Below are positions 33,499 to 44,907 of a stretch of 64,000 nucleotides of DNA, piece by piece. Location: assembly GCA_037954665.1 (NCBI GenBank), contig JBBMOL010000132.1:1984001-2048000 (forward strand), written 5' to 3'. The notes under the pieces are model-generated. The model saw only the letters and a program-made list of their open reading frames with translations. It did no database searches and was not told the origin of the DNA. The translations under genes were made by a program, and so were the position numbers. The first letter of the stretch is position 1. Each line of letters begins with the position of its first letter. The DNA is from Laguncularia racemosa. Lineage: Eukaryota > Streptophyta > Magnoliopsida > Myrtales > Combretaceae.

Positions 33499-35644
33499 TG
33501 TCACGCCCCGAAAGGGGGCCTAGAAGCCTCTACTAAAATTATCATGGCATGTGTGCACTCATTACATGATAATCATCTTACGAGTCAGAGATCGTAAGAC
33601 TCTAAGTAAATAATTACATCTACAACAAATTATAGTACATATAATTAGATAATAAAATACAACTATGGATCTCGTACCCCACGATCAACCATGATCATAG
33701 AGAATCGGTATCCCCTACCAATCAGTAAAATAGGATAAATCCTAGGTTCTTAGCTTCAAAATCTATTCACATGGGGGTCCTAACATTTTATCTAAGTAAA
33801 TCTATCCTTCATAAATCTTACTTCATTGTTTTGGTCTTCCAAAACTCTCAGCACTTCACATCTTCGCCCATCCCGCGCTTTTGCTATCGACACCCACATA
33901 AAGTCTGAGAGGCAGTGAGCACACCATGGCTCAGTGAATGGGATGGTAACACTTTCAATGCTACGTACACACACACAAACAAACTTAAATCAAATATTAG
34001 ACATATGCTACATACATACATAAGAAAATTCACATCAAGTTATTAAACCTATGCTAAGTACACAAGCAAGCAAATTCAATTTAAAATATTAAACGTATGC
34101 TATGCATCAACAATCATATAAATGCAGCATCTCACGTGGTCTTCTGGTAACCAACGTGAAGTCTAGGGTTTACGCTCCCCCTTGACCTTGGGTTGGGGAT
34201 TCTGAAGCCACCATTAATGCCCAGGTCATTACCTGATTTATTTATCTTATCACTTAGTTACTTATGATATATTATTAACTCAATAATGAACGCTCCCATG
34301 GCTCTCTACACCAGAAGAAGCAAAACCCTCAAGGACAAGCCGGACTCGGAACCGTCAAGGTGCGACAATCCCCTAATCACTTAGTTGCACTTGGTAGAAC
34401 AACGATCCACTTGATCACTTCTGATGCATCATATAGCAGTGATGGCCTTCAATCTCATGCAATGTCTAGTGAAAATGCATGTTAGGTTTTTAAATCAGGT
34501 CCTTTCCCTTAATTAATTTATTTAGGGTGATCAAACAACATTTACAATTACAATCAATTATACCATAAAAGTAAACATCAAACATTCCATTTCACTCAGC
34601 ACAAGCAAGCACAAATCGTGTTTTTCTTATCACTTAAGATAGACACTAAGCCCAAACCTCGTGGACATAGACCTATCCAGTTTATAGTGGACTAAATTAT
34701 CTCAGCACCTCTCTATGCCATTTCTTTTAAATGTCAAACCACTTGGGTCGACTTGCAATCATCAGATTTGGCACCTCTATGCCCTTTTTTCTCAAATGCC
34801 GAACCATTCGGGTTGGCTTACAATCATTTCTGACACCTCTGTGTCATTTATATCACATGTCAAACTAACCACTCGGGGTTGATTTACATTAATCATCTTT
34901 AACACCTTTATGCCATCGCACTTCTTAAGTGCTTTATCATTCTCACACTTTTGAGAGACAACAAGGTCATCTCGCACCTTCCTTTTTAATGTTTTCAGGA
35001 CACTTGTGTAAAATATACATATATACATATCTATACATATATATGTTTAGGACCTTTCCTCAATTAAGGGCAATTTGCTAGACATTTCCCCTTACGTACT
35101 TAAGAGGGTAAGAAAATATGTTCATTAAGTTGTAAAAACCAAGGTTGCACTCATGATTGGTATGGTTAGGTTCATGAGTGTATTTCGTAAATATCGTATG
35201 AAAATAAGTTCATTAAGTATAGGTATACACATTCAGGAACCAGCTCTGACATGTATACATGTTGATATCTATATACCCTATTCCAACTAAGCATACCTTC
35301 TCGTAGCTATAGAAGGAAAAGCTAAGTTTCTATATTTTGGTTGATTCGGAAGAAAACAATTTGTAAAACATGGGTTAGGCTTATGGTTATAGCACTAGCA
35401 ATATAGTGCTAGGTACTATCATTAAGGTAATGACATCTAAACTCTCAAACCATTCATTCCCCTACATTCTTCACGACTTCTTACCTAACTCGTTATTCTC
35501 TACCGCATAACTTAACTCAACAATAATCATATCAAATAGCAGCACAATAAACATCAATTTCACATGCATAGCATTCCACATACAACATAACATCATAGCA
35601 TATCATTAAGTTTCTAACTTACTTGTTTAGGGTTGTCGTAGTCC

Positions 35645-36245
35645 TAGCCGGAGTCGAGCAATTCCAACGGGTAACTCTTTTGTGTTCCTCTTAAAGTCAG
35701 TATCCCTCTGTGATGCTTTCTCAATCCCAATCATAAAGCCACATCTCCACCTGACTTTGGTAGTCTTCTAGCACCCGATATGTATGCTCTGCTCATCTTG
35801 TGATTGATGACAAGGTGCGAAGTTTCCTCGTTATGGAACTTTGGGTGAACAAGATTCGAATGTTGAACTTCCTTCGAATTTGTGCTTCCAACACTTTGAG
35901 TTGTTGTGATCGACAGTCTGCTTTCCTTATGCAGAAGTCGAGCAATGGAATGCCTTCAACTTGCCAAATTTGGAATTTCCTCTTCCATATATGCAAGATC
36001 TCTTTGGAAAGGATAACTAAAGATCTTGCATTCAGGTATTAGCCAAAAATGATCTTCTTCGACATCCTTTGAACATTTCATTATGAAATCCATTTCATTC
36101 CACATATCTCCCAGGCTATCATCTTGGATATTGCTTGAATCATTCCCTTCACTAGTTACACCATCACAGACACTTCTCTCGTCCATGAAGCTTCTTTAAA
36201 CCTTTCATTTATCCAATTGTCTTTAATATCTTCCAATGAATCATC
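35645..36245 (-). pseudogene. Captured SNF2 (CLASSY/DRD1-like) fragment, copy B
   Basis: On the minus strand it reads SLEDIKDNW, then MDERSVCDGVTSEGNDSSN and GDMWNEMDFIMKCSKDVEED in one frame (36186-35956). Next come KRKFQIWQVEGIPLLDF and RSQQLKVLEAQIRRK (about 35990-35890), and shifted remnants follow. The joint is uninterrupted at the place where copy A carries the solo LTR. Compared with copy C, a stretch with the TLYQN motif has been changed and frame-shifted. It is the same gene fragment as in copies A and C, in opposite orientation to copy A. It is non-functional as a protein. Confidence 0.6.
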
Positions 36246-37500
36246 ACTTCTATTACCATACATACACCAACCTTTCCCACACATCACATACACACCAACA
36301 TTTTCTTATCCATATACATACACACTTCACACCCTCAATACATACTTGCCCACATACTCTACATACATTATACACTTCCCATGTCCATACTCACATACCC
36401 ACACCATACATTATCTCATACACCTATTCACATACTCCATATACACCTTACATCACCAATACACACATCCACATACTTTGCACACACTATATTCATCTTT
36501 CATACCCACACATTCCTATTCACACTCCACACATTGTCCCATATTTGTACATACATATCTCGCATACATCACCCTCAACTTCCACATTTACACACACACA
36601 TGTCCATACTCTACACCTTCCATATACATATACTCCACACACACCATATATCATCTTACACACACACAATCCATATACACCACACCCTTATACACATCAC
36701 ACATCATCTCCAACACATACACACATCCTTACACACCGTACACCATCAACCACACATACACATACATGCACCTCATTCACATTCACACACATTCCGCATA
36801 CACTACATCACCTCATACACATGTGCACATACTCACATACATTACACACACATGGTTCCTCCTTCTTACACATATACACACCCTCATATACATCACACAC
36901 TATCTCATACACATGCGCACACCCTTGCACACACTTCGTACCATCACTTACACTTACACACATCCGTATACACACCTTGCACTATCACCCACATTTATAC
37001 ATATCTCCATATACCTCAAACCCACCATCACACACACCATCTTGACATACACTACACACTTTCTTTCCAACACACATGCATACACATCCTTATACACACA
37101 CCTTACACTATCATCTATACATACATACATTCGTACATGCGCCTCATACCATCACATACACTTACATACACATTCTTCATTTACACACACACATCTCATT
37201 CACCCTACATCTCTTCGTACACATACACACCCATTTCCATAAATACCTCATATTCCCCTACATCTACTTTCTTACTCTTTTCCTTAGACATATACACTTA
37301 TCCACACACCACATGTCTCCCATACATATACGGACCTTCCTCTACACACATACACTCTCGTACTCCCACATCATCATCCACACACACTCACACGCACACT
37401 CTCATGGCCTCTCTCCACGGACACCCACACACTTCCTTCACTTGTACACACATACTTCTTCACGCACACACAAACACACCCTCATACACCATCCATCACC
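36246..37500 (-). repeat. AC/GT-rich minisatellite, copy B
   Basis: The plus strand is C-A-T rich (CACACATACAC-type words, units of roughly 40 bases) for 1.25 kb, the longest version in the window. The frames of up to 378 codons here consist almost only of His, Thr, Tyr, Ile, Pro and Ser and reflect the repeat. Confidence 0.8.
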
Positions 37501-38530
37501 ATTCTTGTTGTTGTTGAGGGTCGTGGTTGTTGTCATCATTAGGACCGTCATTGCTACGGTCGTTGCTGTGGCCATCACGTCCACTGTTGTTGGGTGGCTG
37601 TTGTGTCATCACCATTGCTGTTGCCACTAGAGCTACTAGGTCAAAGTCGTCTTAACTGCTGTCATCACTACGGTTGCCATTGCAGCTGGGGTGGTTGTCG
37701 TGATTGAGGGCCGCCATCGCTGCTGTTGAACGCTATCGTGCAGCTGTCACTACTATCGTCGGGCTCATCGTCGTTCCGGTCGTCGTTGTTTTGGTGATCA
37801 TTCCCTCTCACACACACTTACACACTTAACCATCCACCGTCGTTGCTGCTATCGAAGGGTTGTTGCCGTCGGACATTGTGGCCTTTGCTACCGCCGAGTT
37901 GCTGTCATCATCATCGCTTGCCGTCGTTGGGAAAGGAGATGAGGTAACTCGATGTCAAGCGGCAATCGTGGACACTATTGCCGTTGTTGAGGTAGTCGTC
38001 ATTGCTGAGGTCGAAGTCATCGCTACCGTTCACCATTGTTGTCATTGCCGTATCATCGCTGCCACCATCGTTGCTGTCATTACTGTGTCGTAGCTGTCAC
38101 CATCGTTGTTGTGGTTGTTGTTGCCATTTTTGCGGCTATTGGGTCATTATTGTTGTCGTTATGGTCATTGCTGCCGTCGGAGTGGGGTCGCCATTATCAC
38201 GGCTATTACAATCGTTGTCCTCCTCGTCATCGTCGTCCTCTATCATTGTGGAGATCACTGTCATTGTCGTCGTTGGGTGGCTAGCTGAAAGGAAAAGAAG
38301 GGAAGATGGGAAGAGAGGAAGGGATGACAGGAGGAAGGGAAGTGCGGCCGAAGGAAGAAGAAGAAGAAGAAAAAGAAAAAAGAAAAGGAAGAAAGAGGAA
38401 AAGCAGAATGGCAGAGGGGGGGGTCTATTGGGGTCTGGAAAGCATGATAAGAAAAGAGAAGAAAAGAAAAGAAAGGAAAAGAAAGAAAGGAAAGAAAAGA
38501 AAGGGATTGGACTTTTTTTTTTTTTGGTTA
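37501..38530 (-). repeat. Degenerate triplet tract and GA-rich tract, copy B
   Basis: 37501-38280 is built of GTT, GTC, GCT and ATC triplets, the complement of the copy A tract. 38290-38510 is GA-rich with AAGAAGAAG and GAAAAGAAAAG runs, followed by a T-run. It is equivalent to 18150-19190 of copy A. Confidence 0.7.
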
Positions 38531-39099
38531 TGTATATTTATTTATATGTATATTTGTATATTATAATAATATTTTATTTTAAAAATGCCTCTATTTTAAC
38601 CTTTCACACGGATACGAGAATACTTTTAAAAATTATATCTTTAACAATTTATTACAAAATTTTATGTCTAGCTTAATTTGATTATTCCGAAAATAAATAT
38701 TTACTCTAAATTTTAATATGAAATTCCTTGATTTATAATTTAAATTAATTTCATTATTTAACCTAATATTGTTTAAAAATTATGTTTCAGATGATTCATT
38801 CTTTTAATTTAATTTACTCGAACTAAGGTTAAAATTTACAATTATTTTCATTTATCTGTTTATATTTCTATATTTGGATATTTTCAAATACGTTGCTTCC
38901 TAAATTTATCCGGTAATATATTTCATAAAATTCAATTTATTATGTTCATCATCTTATTTTCTTACGAAAGTCGTTCTTTCTAATTGTTTAAATTTTTAAA
39001 ACCTATTATTACCACAAATCCATAATAAAATAATATTTATTATTTTATTTATTTTCTATAATTATTTATATAACTTTTTGAAATTTTTTGGACTTCACA
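38531..39099 (-). repeat. AT-rich terminal block of copy B
   Basis: It matches 17755-18110 (copy A), 61020-61670 (copy D) and 14240-14569 (copy F), in part with recognisable words such as TTATTACAAAATTTTATGT. It ends GGACTTCACA. No gene was seen. Confidence 0.7.
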
Positions 39100-39104
39100 A
39101 TATA

Positions 39105-39608
39105 TATATGTTATATACAAATGTCTTGAGGACATTGAAAGAGAAAACGAGACGACCTTTCTGGCTCTTGAAATTGTGAGAATGATAAAGCACTTGAGAA
39201 GTGCAACGGCATAGAGGTCTCAAAGATGATTAATGTAAATAAGCCCCTAGTGGTTGGTTTGACATGTGATATAAATGACACAGAGGTGTTAGAAATGATT
39301 GTAAGCCAACCCGAGTGGTTCGGCATTTGAGAGAAAGGGCATAGAGGTACCAGATCTGATGATCGCAAGTCGACCCAAGTGGTTTGACATTTAAAAGAAA
39401 TGGCACAGAGAGGTACTGAGATAATTTAATCCATTATAAACTGGATAGTTCTATGTCCATGGGGTTTAGGTTTAGTGTCAGTGTTGCGTAACAAGAAATG
39501 CATAATCCTTGCTTGTGATGAGTGAAATGAAATGCTTGATGTTTACTTCTGTGATATGATTGATTGTGATTGTAAATGTTGTTTGATCACTTTAAATAAA
39601 TCAATTAA
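39105..39608 (+). repeat. Copy A continuation between copy B and element 3
   Basis: It aligns in reverse with 34520-35030 of copy B (GACACAGAGGTGTTAGAAATG and CATTTAAAAGAAATGGCAC phrases). This shows that copy A resumes here after the copy B insertion. Confidence 0.75.
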
Positions 39609-40438
39609 AGTATGAATTGGACGATATCAAAACTTAACCTCTTTTCTATTATTCTTGTATTGTGTTTTCTAATAGGCACACTTATCATATTTTATAGGGC
39701 GATGGACAAACTCAACTTGTGGGTTATCCATGGACCGACCTGAACCGGTGATGAGTTGGGTCGATGAATCCTATAGAAGACCGGCATCTTGAAGACCAAT
39801 TTCCTTTATATATTTTTCATTTGCATGGACTATTTATGTTGTAATCATTTTGGAACACTTTTATTTTTATTGTAATTTTCATTTAGGACTAGCCACCTTA
39901 AAAGTGGCAAACTTGTAATTTTGACCATTTTTTAACCCTAGGAGTAGTAAGTATAAATACTTGCTTATAGTAGGGTTTGAGGAGGCCATTTTTGCAGATT
40001 AAACATAGCACTTCATGTGTGGGAATTAGGGTTCATCCTAGTTCAAAGTCTCTTATCAATTTCAAGCCAAGAATTGGAATTGTGGCGAGTGCGACAAGGG
40101 GAAATTGTGAGTCATATCGATTTCTTCTTTGTTGTTTTTTCATTTCTTCTCTAGTGAGTCATATCTAGGGTGGATTTAAAGCTTTCTTGGACTTATTTAT
40201 GAGTGTAATTCATGAACAATTTGTCTTGTTAAAATTGATTGTTCTTTTAGTACTTGAACTATATCTTGATTTAGTGTTGGCGTGAATTTAAATTACATCA
40301 TTTGATCTACATTTTCCATCTAAATTTCATAGGGGTTTCACATGATTTGTGAACCCATTGAACCGGTTTTTGTGATTGATTGTGAATTGTTTTTCTTGAG
40401 TCATTTGATTGTGCTTGGACTTGGTTTTGAGCACATCA
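39609..40438 (+). repeat. 5' LTR of element 3, start missing
   Basis: It aligns with the 3' LTR from about 39633 (TTAACCTCTTTTCTATTATT) to GAGCACATCA at 40438. The first about 135 bases of the 3' copy have no counterpart. The palindromic TATA region lies at about 39947-39967. Confidence 0.8.
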
Positions 40439-40444
40439 TCTTTT

Positions 40445-40456
40445 TGGTATCAGAGC
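40445..40456 (+). other. Primer-binding site of element 3
   Basis: TGGTATCAGAGC starts seven bases after the LTR end. Confidence 0.9.
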
Positions 40457-42081
40457 ACAAGTTGAGAGAAGGGATTAAGTGTTGGTTGATTTCGTGATTA
40501 TCATTTTCAATTAGGGTTCTTCATTATTGAACCGAAATTGTGTGTAGTGATTTTGAGTTGCGAAAATTGTCTTGATTGAAATTCTGATTTGCTGCTTGTT
40601 GAAGATAGATTGGAGGGATTGTTGTAGCTTCTTGTGGTTGATCATTTTCGTGGAAGGGAAGGAGAGTAGAAGTGTTGTTAATTCAACATTTTTTGAACTT
40701 GAAAACTTGCCTATTCATGCCGTGATTAACTTGTTGCTTAAAGGAGATTGTGGAGTTTGTTGTTGTAATTCCATTGTGCAAATTCAGAATTAGGGAAGTG
40801 TATTTTACATATTTGCATTGTGTTGAATAGTAAGGAATCTATTTGAATTCAAATACCTCAATTAAGTTGTGGGAGTTAATGAGTGTTATTTGAATTTGAA
40901 ATTCATTTCTTACCAATTGAGGAAGGATTGCAATTAGTGAAGAGGTTGAAATTCAAATTTGAATTGCTGCCTATTTGTTAAGTTGCGGATTAAAACTTGT
41001 AGAAAGTGGAGTATATCTTGTTATCATTGCCGTGGAAGTGGAGTGTATTTGTTGTTGTTACCATTTGTTATTATTGCCGTAGAAGTGGAGTGCAATTTTG
41101 TGTTGTTGCCATGGGAGTTGATCTAATTTGTTGGTGTGAAAATTGACCTATTACAATTTTGTTGTGGAAGTATTATCTTGTTGTTTAGTTGTTGTACACT
41201 TGGAGGTTTGAACACTCTTGGCTTTCTTTGATTATTGGCCATGATTGTATAGTAAATTTTGAAGCAAACCGTGAAGGATTGAGAGTAGTGTTCAATTGGT
41301 GAAGTGGATTTGTGTTGCGTACTTTTGTTTTTGGAAAAGTGGAGGAGTAACACTTGTATTTCCAGATTTGAATTCAGATTTGAAGTGTGAATTAAGAAGC
41401 CAATTTGAAATTTCAAAACACACATTAAAGTCATTGTTTAATTGTATGTCATTTGAATTTGAAATAGCTTCTTACCATTTATGGAATTGTGTACTTGATG
41501 AACTCCTTTTTGAATTTGAAAGTGGGTTGCCTTATCTTATGTAGAAGTTGTGGTTTTGGTTGTATTTTTTAATTTAGTGAAGAGTGGGTGCATTTGGTGT
41601 GGGCTTTGGTGTGTATAGTATAGACCATTGTTGGAGGCGTGATTGGTGTAGAACCATAAGTAAAAGGGGAGAAGTGTGGTGGTAAAGTTGTGTATTTTTA
41701 TATGTGTTGAGGTACTACCCATTGTGAAGTAATTGGTGTGAAACCAAAGCAAGGATAAGGAAAGTTGAGTAGTAGAATTTAAAATTCAAACAAGTCATTA
41801 AAGTGTGAAAGTAATTGAACTAATTACTTAAACACTAGTAGTTGAATTTAATTCTATCTACTTGAAAGTAGTTGTGTGTGTACTTCATTTATTTAACTTT
41901 ACTTGAAGTACCAATAATTATTTCATTGTGTTTCAATTATTTCACTTGACTTTACTTGAAGTAACAATAAGCATTTCTTGTATTGGTTGATTGTGAGCAC
42001 CATGGGTGTGTAAGGGGGTGTAAGGGTATGTTGCTGTGGTGTGGTAAAGTGTATTAAGGTTGTTAAAATTAATAAGAAAAA

Positions 42082-42818
42082 ATGTCAAGTGAGTTGTATT
42101 TGTCTACTAACATATTGCATCGGGACATGACTTCCTTTCAAACCATTGATGAGGGACAAAGAGAAAACTTGTTCCATACTTCTTGTAGGGTACAAGGAAA
42201 CTTTGCGTAATTATTATTGATGGTGGTAGTTGTACTAATGTTGTAGTTGTATCATTAGTATCAAAGTTGAAACTTGAAACTATACCACATCCCAAACCCT
42301 ATACATTACATTGTTTGAATGATCATGATGGTCTTTATGTGACCCAAAGGGCTAGGGTACCCTTCAATATAGGAGACAAGTACTGTGATGAGCTTGAATG
42401 TGATATTCTTCCTATTTGTACATCCCATATATTACTTGGTAGACCATGGTTGTACGACAGGATGGTATTACATGATGGCTATAGAAATACTTATATGTTC
42501 AAAAAGGATGGTAAACGTATAGTATTGAACCCTATGTCGCCATCAGAGGTTCAGAAGATGCAAAGACAAATAAAACAACCATCACAGATTTGTGAGGATT
42601 ATAGCCACATGATCAAACCATTAGAGGGCCAAACTGTGCAGACGCAAGTATGCCAACCTTCAAAGGTTCTTGAGGGCTCTAGTGACATGAGCCAACCCTT
42701 AGAGCATAAAATTTGTCAAACACCGATGTGCCAACCTTCAGAGGATCCCGATGATCATAGTCAAAGAGCAGACCACCAGAGAGCCAGATTATTCAGAGAC
42801 AGTTATGTTCACCTTTAG
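42082..42818 (+). pseudogene. Gag start fused to protease, element 3
   Basis: ATG at 42082 opens MSSE, like the first codons of gag in element 2, and continues directly with LYLSTNILHRDMTSFQ, which corresponds to the end of gag (QYLPINVLRR) next to protease. The whole capsid and zinc knuckle are therefore deleted. RENLFHTSCRVQGNF follows. A one-base loss at about 42206 shifts the frame before the protease loop, which reads I-I-D-G-G-S-C-T-N-V in the next frame. The frame 42267-42818 then gives YCDELECDILPICTSHILLG and RPWLYDRMVLHDGYRNTYMF. It ends in a tail with two imperfect repeats around VCQPSKV and MCQPSED. It cannot act as a normal gag-pro. Confidence 0.8.
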
Positions 42819-43143
42819 AGGTTTCAGAGGGTAGTGAGCAGTTGGGCCAACCATTAGGGGGCTATGAGGATTAGCACCATACATATTAGTTAGAAAAAGA
42901 GGGAACAAAAGCTATGGAATGGGTTGAGACAAGGGAGGCATCAATAGACAATGAGTCCTTATTTATGTTGCAGATGAGATACATCCTGGAAATGGGGGAG
43001 AGAAAACAATCACCCATTGTGGTATTTTAGATATTTGGATTCTGTAGAGATACTTCTTTAGATGGATTGCTAGGAGAAAACAAAGTCTCTATTGCATTTG
43101 ATCTACCAGATTTGAGGACAAATCTTTTTGAGGCCCGAGGAGA
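42819..43143 (+). pseudogene. Remnant of linker and pol C-terminal tail, element 3
   Basis: Broken frames give SEGSEQLGQPLGGYED and TSLDGLLGENKVSIAFDLPD, ending LRTNLFEARGD at the 3' LTR border. The DLR-N-F-EARGD tail corresponds to DLRANLSEARGD of element 1. RT, RNase H and integrase are again absent between protease and tail. Confidence 0.7.
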
Positions 43144-44180
43144 TGATAGGAATCAAAATCCAACAAGACCTATCATTAGGGAAAGAACTAAAGGAATTCA
43201 AATTTTGGCGATGAAGGCCCATTTTGAGCAAATCGACCCCAGAATTATTTATAAATTAACCTCTTTTCTATTATTCTTGTATTTTGTTTTCCAACAGGCA
43301 CACTTATCATATTTTATAGGGCGATGGACAAACTCACTTAGACTCAGCTTGTGAGTTATCCATAGACCAACTTGAACCGGCGATAAGCTGGGCTGATGAA
43401 TCCTATAAAAGACCGACATCTTAAAGGCCAATTTCTTTTATATATTTTTCATTTGCATGGACTATTTATGTTGTACTCATTTTGGAACACTTTTATTTTG
43501 ATTGTAATTTTCATTTAGGACTAGCCACCTTAAAAGTGGTAAACTTGTAGTTTTGACCATTTTCTAACCCTAGGAGTAGCAAGTATAAATACTTGCTTAT
43601 AGTAGGGTTTGAGGAGGCCATTTTTGCAGATTAAACATAGCACTTCACGTGTGGGAATTAGGGTTCATCCTAGTTCAAAATCTCTTATCAATTTCAACCC
43701 AAGAATTGGAATTGTGGCGAGTGCGACAAGGGGAAATTATGAGTCATATTGATTTCTTCTTTGTCATTTTTTCATTTCTTCTCTGCTAAGTCATATCTAG
43801 GGTGGTTTTGAAGCTTTCTTGGACTTATTTGTGAGTGTAATTCATGAACAATTGTCTTGTTAAGATTGATTGTTCTTTTAGTACTTGAACTATATCTCAA
43901 TTTAGTGTTAGCATGAATTGAAATTAGAGGAAGAGTGGAAATCATGGTTTTGTTGCTTCCTTTTTTATTTGATTTTCACGTGAATCTCATTCCATTTGTT
44001 GTCACTTGGTGAAGATTACAAATAGGAATTGCAATTACATCATTTGATCTACATTTTCCATCCAAATTTCATAGGGGTTTCATGTGATTTGTGAACCCAT
44101 TGAACCGGTTTTTGTGATTGATTGTGAATTGTTTTTCTTGAGTCATTTGATTGTGATTGGACTTGGTTTTGAGCACATCA
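43144..44180 (+). repeat. 3' LTR of element 3, starts with the pol tail
   Basis: It starts TGATAGG and ends GAGCACATCA, 1037 bp. The open frame of the tail continues into it (NQNPTRPIIRERTKGIQ), a degenerate P-I-T-R-A-R-A-K motif, and closes at about 43352. TATAAATA of the shared palindrome lies at about 43577-43597. Copy A resumes at 44181. Confidence 0.75.
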
Positions 44181-44185
44181 ATTAA

Positions 44186-44902
44186 CGAAGTGATAAGATA
44201 AATAAACCGGGTAATGACCTAGGCACTGATGGTGGCTTCAGAATCCCTAACCTAAGGTCAAGGGGGGTGTAAACCCTAAACTTCACGTCGGTTACTGGAA
44301 GACCACGTGAGATGCTACAATCATATAGTTGTTCATGCATAGCATATGTTTAATATTTTAAAATGAATTTTCTTGCTTGTGTATGTATATAGCATATGTC
44401 TAACATTTGATTTAAGTTTGTTTGTGTGTGTACGTAGCATTGAAAGTGTTACCATCTTATTCATTGAGCCATGGTGTGCTCACCCCCTTACAGACCTTCT
44501 ATAGGTAGTGAGTATGAAAGCTCGGGATGGGATAAGATGTGAAATGTCGAGAGATTCTAGAAGACCAGAATGACAAAGTAAGAGTTATGGATGATAAATT
44601 GTTTAGATGAAATGTTAGGACCCCAATGTAAATAGAAATATTTAAATTGAGAAACTTAGGATTTATCCTATTTTATTGATTAGTAGGGGATATCGATTCT
44701 CTGCGATCATGGTTGATCGTAGGATTCGGGTTCCATAGCGATATTTTATTATCTAATCATATGTACTATAACTTATTGTAGATGTAATTATTTACTTAGA
44801 GTCTTACAATCTTTGACTCGTAAGACAATTATTATGTAACGGGTGCACATGTGCCATGATAATTTTAGTAGAGGCTTTCAGGCCCCCTTTCGGGGCGTGA
44901 CA
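44186..44902 (+). repeat. Last part of copy A
   Basis: It aligns in reverse with 33499-34250 of copy B (GCATATGTCTAACATTTG, GGCCCCCTTTCGGGGCGTG). It ends GGGGCGTGACA, followed by the target duplication CATAA. Confidence 0.8.
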
Positions 44903-44907
44903 CATAA

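Larger units (their letters stand above)
33499..39099 (-). mobile_element. Family X copy B, complete 5.6-kb element inside copy A
   Basis: The ends are TGTCACGCCCC at the left and GGACTTCACA at the right. It is flanked by ATATA on both sides (33494-33498 and 39100-39104); the duplication lies in an AT repeat, so its length is ambiguous. Copy A sequence stops at 33498 and resumes at 39105. At 5601 bp it is the only uninterrupted full-length copy, and it defines the module order: non-coding block (33499-35640), SNF2-like fragment, GT/AC minisatellite, triplet tract, GA-rich tract, AT-rich end. It lies in the opposite direction to copy A. Confidence 0.8.
39609..44180 (+). mobile_element. LTR retrotransposon element 3, gag-less, with protease only
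   Basis: It is a more distant relative of elements 1 and 2. A shortened 5' LTR, Met primer site, leader, a short frame in which the start codon is joined to the end of gag, protease, a pol-tail remnant and a full 3' LTR are present. ATTAA occurs at both borders (39604-39608 and 44181-44185), but about 250 bases of copy A present in copy B (34255-34520) are missing here. The left border thus was probably reshaped by a deletion that also took the first about 135 bases of the 5' LTR. Confidence 0.8.
17755..44902 (+). mobile_element. Family X copy A, 5.4-kb element expanded to 27 kb by nested insertions
   Basis: The left end is TGTGAAGTCC and the right end is GGGGCGTGACA; the 5-bp duplication CATAA flanks both (17750-17754 and 44903-44907). 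Host segments are 17755-19296, 24507-25541, 30864-31306, 32314-33498, 39105-39608 and 44186-44902. Together they make about 5.4 kb and align in order with uninterrupted copy B (5.6 kb). The order inside is AT-rich end, pyrimidine tract, degenerate triplet tract, GT minisatellite, SNF2-gene fragment, and a 2.5-kb non-coding block with conserved phrases. TG...CA ends with a 5-bp duplication suggest an LTR-type integrase origin, either a very long solo LTR or a non-autonomous element. No transposition protein is encoded. Confidence 0.75.

Noticed and set aside
36217..37630. Overlapping frames of 269, 341, 378 and 184 codons
   Set aside because: Same minisatellite artefact in copy B; all three plus-strand frames are open at once.
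33499..39099. Copy B as a Mutator-like element with a 9-bp ATATATATA duplication
   Set aside because: The target is an AT repeat, so length is ambiguous; copies A and F show exactly 5 bp (CATAA, TAGCA) and the ends have no real inverted repeats.
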